In this document: positions 60,781 to 64,000 of the stretch, one piece after another
Layout of the letters: each line of letters starts with the position of its first letter
Position numbering within the stretch: the stretch's first letter is position 1
Origin: Acidicapsa acidisoli
GTDB taxonomy: Bacteria; Acidobacteriota; Terriglobia; Terriglobales; Acidobacteriaceae
NCBI RefSeq assembly: GCF_025685625.1
Contig: NZ_JAGSYI010000002.1
Coordinates: 1,178,001-1,242,000, forward strand
Direction of reading: 5' to 3'
DNA: 64,000 bases
Program-made: the position numbers and the translations under genes
The notes under the pieces: model-generated
What the model was told of the DNA's origin: nothing
Seen by the model: the letters and a program-made list of their open reading frames with translations, nothing else
Database searches by the model: none

Positions 60781-63700
60781 ATGTTTGTTATACGTTTCGC
60801 AATTTTTCCTAAATCCAAGGGGAAACACTTCTTCCTGTGTGCCGTGTTAATTGCTGCTTTGATGACCACAACTGTCTCTGCTCAGGTTGAAAAAGGGATC
60901 ATTACTGGCTTGGTAAGAGACAGTTCCGGAGCCGTCATCCACAACGCGCAGGTGACACTCCGCAACAGCGCGAGCGAATTGACCACTATCACCTCGACCG
61001 ATGGAGAAGGCCTGTATGTTTCTCCACCGCTCGATCCCGGCAACTACGATGTCAAGATCGAGGCGCCAGGCTTCCAGGGTGTGCTCAAACACGTAAGGCT
61101 TGAAGTCGCGCAACGCATCTCTGTCGACGCCGCACTGGCTCCGGGAGCAGCTTTGGAGACCGTGCAGGTAGATTCGACAACCGTGCAGTTCGATACGGAT
61201 ACATCAACTGTGTCGAACATTCGCACGGAGCAGGCCGTTCATGATCTTCCATTGAATGGCCGTAATTTCGCTGAACTTCTGGGTTTGGGGGCGGGAGTCG
61301 TTCCAGGGCAATCACAATTGTCTGGCAGCATTCCCTACGTGCAGCAGCGAGGACCATCCTCGTATGCCATCAACGGGCAACGCATGACGGATAATCGCTT
61401 TCTACTGGACGGTATAGGAGACAACGAAAACAACAACGGTCTGGGGATTATTGTCTTTCCGCCGATCGACGCAGTCGAAGAGTTCCGCGAAGAAACTACC
61501 GATGCCGACGCGCGTTATGGACGCGCCTCCGGAGGCGTCGTCAACCTGGTCTACCGCTCGGGTACCAGCCAGTATCACGGCGAAGTGTTTAACTTCTTTC
61601 GCAATTCCGCACTCGATGCCAAGAACTATTTCGATACAGGAGTCAAGCCGGGGTTCCGTATGAATTCATTTGGCGCTACCTTCGGCGGCCCACTCATACA
61701 CAGAAGCAATCCGAAGACTTTCTTCTTCGCCGATTACGCTGGCCAGCGCACCAGCCAGGGCCTGACGAACGTGGACACCGTACCGGCATGGGGTCCGCTG
61801 GGCGTGGGAGATTTCTCCCGCTACTCGCAGGTGGTTCGTGATCCCATCACGCAAAGTCCATTTCCTGGCAATGTGATCCCCTCTGCTTATCTGGCAACAC
61901 AGCAGGCCCAGGTCGGTCAGAACGTTCTGGCCTTATTTTCGAAAAACAGCGTTAGTCCCAACCTCGCTAACACCACGACCGCCAACAACTTTCTATATAG
62001 CCCTCAGCGTGTGGATAACTCGGATGCCTTTGACGCGAAGGTAGACCATCAGTTTACGGAGGCTGACGGCGCCTTTCTGCGTTACAGTCAGTCCAATGAC
62101 AACATCCTTCAGCCTGGAATTCTGCCTGCGCCGCTCGTAGGCGCAAACACCAGCGGCCCAGCGCAGCAGCCGGCCCATCAGGCGGTGCTGAGCGAAGCCC
62201 ATGTCTTTTCGCCGACCACTCTCAACACGGCGCGTTTCGGATGGTCGCGCATCTTTATTGGCGTTCATAATTTCGATGCCGGACTGAACCTTCCAACCGA
62301 ACTTGGCATTCCCGGTGTTATCGTTCCCAGCGATCTACAGGATAGCGATGGATTGCCGGTATTCAGTATCTCCGGTGCATCTTCGATCGGAGATGCAGCC
62401 AACAGCCCCGCACAGATTGGCACCAATAACTACCAGGTGGATGACAATGTCACTCTGGTGCGCGGCAGGCACTCGATTGACGTGGGCGCCGAAGTGGTTC
62501 GCCTGCAATACAACATGTATCAGACTTCAGCAGAGCATGGAACACTGAGCTTCACTGGAAACTACACAGGCCTGGGACTGGCCGACCTGCTGCTCGGCGC
62601 GCCTACCTCGGGAACCTACGCGTACCAGGCCGGAACCCGCGGTTTCCGTCAGCTTGATCTGGCTTTCTATGTGCAGGACAACTACAAGATCAGCAGCCGT
62701 CTGACGCTGAATTTAGGCCTTCGTTACGACAATTTTCTGGGCTGGCCTTGGACCGAAGTACGCAATCGCATGTACCAGTTCGATCCCACTCTATCGACAA
62801 CGCAGGTCTTTCAGGTCGGCACCAACGGCATTTCAAGAAGCGCCGTCAACGGCAACAATACTAACTTCGAACCACGCATCGGATTTGCCTACAAGCTCAC
62901 AGCGAAAACGGTCTTCCATGCCGGCTACGGCATCTACTACGCAGCGCCCGATGTGAACAGCGTCTCTGGCTTGTCCATCAACGCGCCTGATATCAACTAC
63001 TGGGCATTCAACAACACAGCCTATGGTGCGACTGGCTTCAATTGGCTCTCGGATGGTTTTGTTCATTCCGCACCAACCACTAACGCTCCTAAGGGCGCTC
63101 CCTTGTACTCAGTGAATCCCAAGGCCAGAACTCCGTATAGCGAGCAGTGGCACGCCAACTTGCAGCAGGAAATCGGGTCCGCGAGCCGAATCACTCTTGC
63201 CTATGTTGGAAACGTCGGCATTCATCTGGATGGGCTATTGGACATCAACCAGGCGACACCTGGAACTACGCCCATCGCCTCACGCCGTCCATACCCATAC
63301 TTCGCGCAGATCAATCAGCTTCAAACCAGCCTGATCTCAAATTACAACAGCCTGCAGGTGACAGCCGAGCGGCGCACCAAGGATTTGTCCTTCCTGGTTT
63401 CCTACACCTACAGTCACGCTCTGGACGAGAACTCCGGCAGTCCCGGCAGCATCGTGAACTCTTACAACAAACATGCAGACTATGGAAATTCAGATCAAGA
63501 CATTCCGAATCGTTTCGTCGGCAGCGTGAATTACTCGTTGCCGTTCCAGGGATCAGGCTGGTTGCGTCCTGCCATTCAAGGATGGCAATTAAACGCTATT
63601 CTGTCCTACTCCGACGGCATTCCGTTCTCCGTGCTGGCAGGCTCGAACTCACTGGGCGTCGCCGACAGCATCACGCCGCGAGCCGAACTCGTCGGCCCGG

Positions 63701-64000
63701 GCAATGGATCGCTTTCTCCAAGCCAGCGCACATTGAAACAGTGGTTCAACACCGCAGCCTTTACGAATCCCAGCACGCAGCAGTGGGGCAACTCCGGACG
63801 CAACATTCTGGAAGGTCCGGGAACCAAGGATGTGGACTTCTCGGTATTCAAGAACTTCACCTTGCACGAAGCGAAGACCCTGCAACTGCGTTCGGAGTTC
63901 TTCAACCTGTTCAATACTCCGCAATTCAACAACCCGAACGCCACAGTCGGTAACGGCTTTGGAACCATTAGCTCGGCAGGATCTCCCACAACCCTTCAAC
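60781..64000 (+). CDS. TonB-dependent receptor with carboxypeptidase-like N-terminal domain (partial)
   Basis: The frame runs from an ATG at 60781 (preceded by GGAGG) to the window end with no stop, over about 1,073 codons. It has a signal peptide (ending TTTVSAQ), a carboxypeptidase-regulatory-like beta domain (GIITGLVRDSSGAVIHNAQV, residues about 38-125), a plug-like region with DLPLNGRNFAELLGL and a beta-barrel with many aromatic strands. This is the Oar-like receptor type found in large numbers in Acidobacteria. Outer membrane. The C-terminus is beyond the window. Confidence 0.9.
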   Translation, partial: MFVIRFAIFPKSKGKHFFLCAVLIAALMTTTVSAQVEKGIITGLVRDSSGAVIHNAQVTLRNSASELTTITSTDGEGLYVSPPLDPGNYDVKIEAPGFQGVLKHVRLEVAQRISVDAALAPGAALETVQVDSTTVQFDTDTSTVSNIRTEQAVHDLPLNGRNFAELLGLGAGVVPGQSQLSGSIPYVQQRGPSSYAINGQRMTDNRFLLDGIGDNENNNGLGIIVFPPIDAVEEFREETTDADARYGRASGGVVNLVYRSGTSQYHGEVFNFFRNSALDAKNYFDTGVKPGFRMNSFGATFGGPLIHRSNPKTFFFADYAGQRTSQGLTNVDTVPAWGPLGVGDFSRYSQVVRDPITQSPFPGNVIPSAYLATQQAQVGQNVLALFSKNSVSPNLANTTTANNFLYSPQRVDNSDAFDAKVDHQFTEADGAFLRYSQSNDNILQPGILPAPLVGANTSGPAQQPAHQAVLSEAHVFSPTTLNTARFGWSRIFIGVHNFDAGLNLPTELGIPGVIVPSDLQDSDGLPVFSISGASSIGDAANSPAQIGTNNYQVDDNVTLVRGRHSIDVGAEVVRLQYNMYQTSAEHGTLSFTGNYTGLGLADLLLGAPTSGTYAYQAGTRGFRQLDLAFYVQDNYKISSRLTLNLGLRYDNFLGWPWTEVRNRMYQFDPTLSTTQVFQVGTNGISRSAVNGNNTNFEPRIGFAYKLTAKTVFHAGYGIYYAAPDVNSVSGLSINAPDINYWAFNNTAYGATGFNWLSDGFVHSAPTTNAPKGAPLYSVNPKARTPYSEQWHANLQQEIGSASRITLAYVGNVGIHLDGLLDINQATPGTTPIASRRPYPYFAQINQLQTSLISNYNSLQVTAERRTKDLSFLVSYTYSHALDENSGSPGSIVNSYNKHADYGNSDQDIPNRFVGSVNYSLPFQGSGWLRPAIQGWQLNAILSYSDGIPFSVLAGSNSLGVADSITPRAELVGPGNGSLSPSQRTLKQWFNTAAFTNPSTQQWGNSGRNILEGPGTKDVDFSVFKNFTLHEAKTLQLRSEFFNLFNTPQFNNPNATVGNGFGTISSAGSPTTLQ

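Overview
The window most likely comes from an Acidobacteriota (Terriglobia-type) soil bacterium. The right flank carries a long TonB-dependent receptor with an N-terminal carboxypeptidase-regulatory-like domain. The cargo includes a Kelch/chitobiase-like giant protein and CadC-type regulators fused to tetratricopeptide repeats. Short dispersed repeats of a type I associate with this phylum are also present. This assignment rests on protein style, not on a marker gene.

Most of the window (about 2.94-59.98 kb, roughly 57 kb) is one integrative and conjugative element inserted in a tRNA-Gly(CCC) gene. A perfect 33-bp direct repeat of the 5' half of the tRNA marks the left end (2938-2970). The intact tRNA at the right end (59946-60020) begins with the same 33 bp. 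A complete tyrosine integrase (58561-59796) reads inward from the intact tRNA, and copies of TGGATAGTAA lie just inside both ends. The DNA left of 2938 is a graveyard: a truncated integrase, an SDR fragment, an HlyD/EmrA fragment, a truncated MFS transporter and a broken cyclic-nucleotide/thioredoxin-reductase-like gene. This suggests that an earlier element used the same tRNA.

Element layout. 3.7-5.7 kb: an HTH-ImmA/IrrE regulator and a coupled partner. 6.1-21.8 kb: a conjugation operon (VirB2, B3, B4, B9, B10, lipoprotein, B5, B6, B8, SSB, VirB11, two small proteins, VirD4/TraD coupling protein, MOBF TrwC-like relaxase-helicase), with an oriT candidate at 16.55-16.76 kb. 21.9-40.9 kb: a cargo block made almost entirely of exported proteins on the minus strand, with two divergent regulators in its middle. 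41.3-44.0 kb: ArdC-like antirestriction protein and a ParB-like protein. 44.1-58.3 kb: an IS630-like transposase, an orphan recombinase-like N-terminal domain, a SEFIR protein, an MmeI-like type IIG restriction-modification gene with two homopolymer frameshifts, an AbiE toxin-antitoxin pair with a large palindromic operator, a frameshifted LysR gene, an excisionase-like HTH protein and a three-gene ABC-3C system with a restriction-endonuclease-like effector.

The least expected part is the 21.9-40.9 kb cargo. It encodes at least seven copies (one split, one fused to a long coiled-coil protein) of a small secreted domain that I cannot name, plus other exported proteins. Three separate minus-strand transcription units are each preceded, 78-95 bp before the first start codon, by the same palindrome (ATCTCCCATTTGGGAGAT, third copy with one change). 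A CadC-like TPR regulator and a LuxR-type regulator sit between the units. This looks like a self-contained mobile regulon for an envelope or secreted function that I could not identify.
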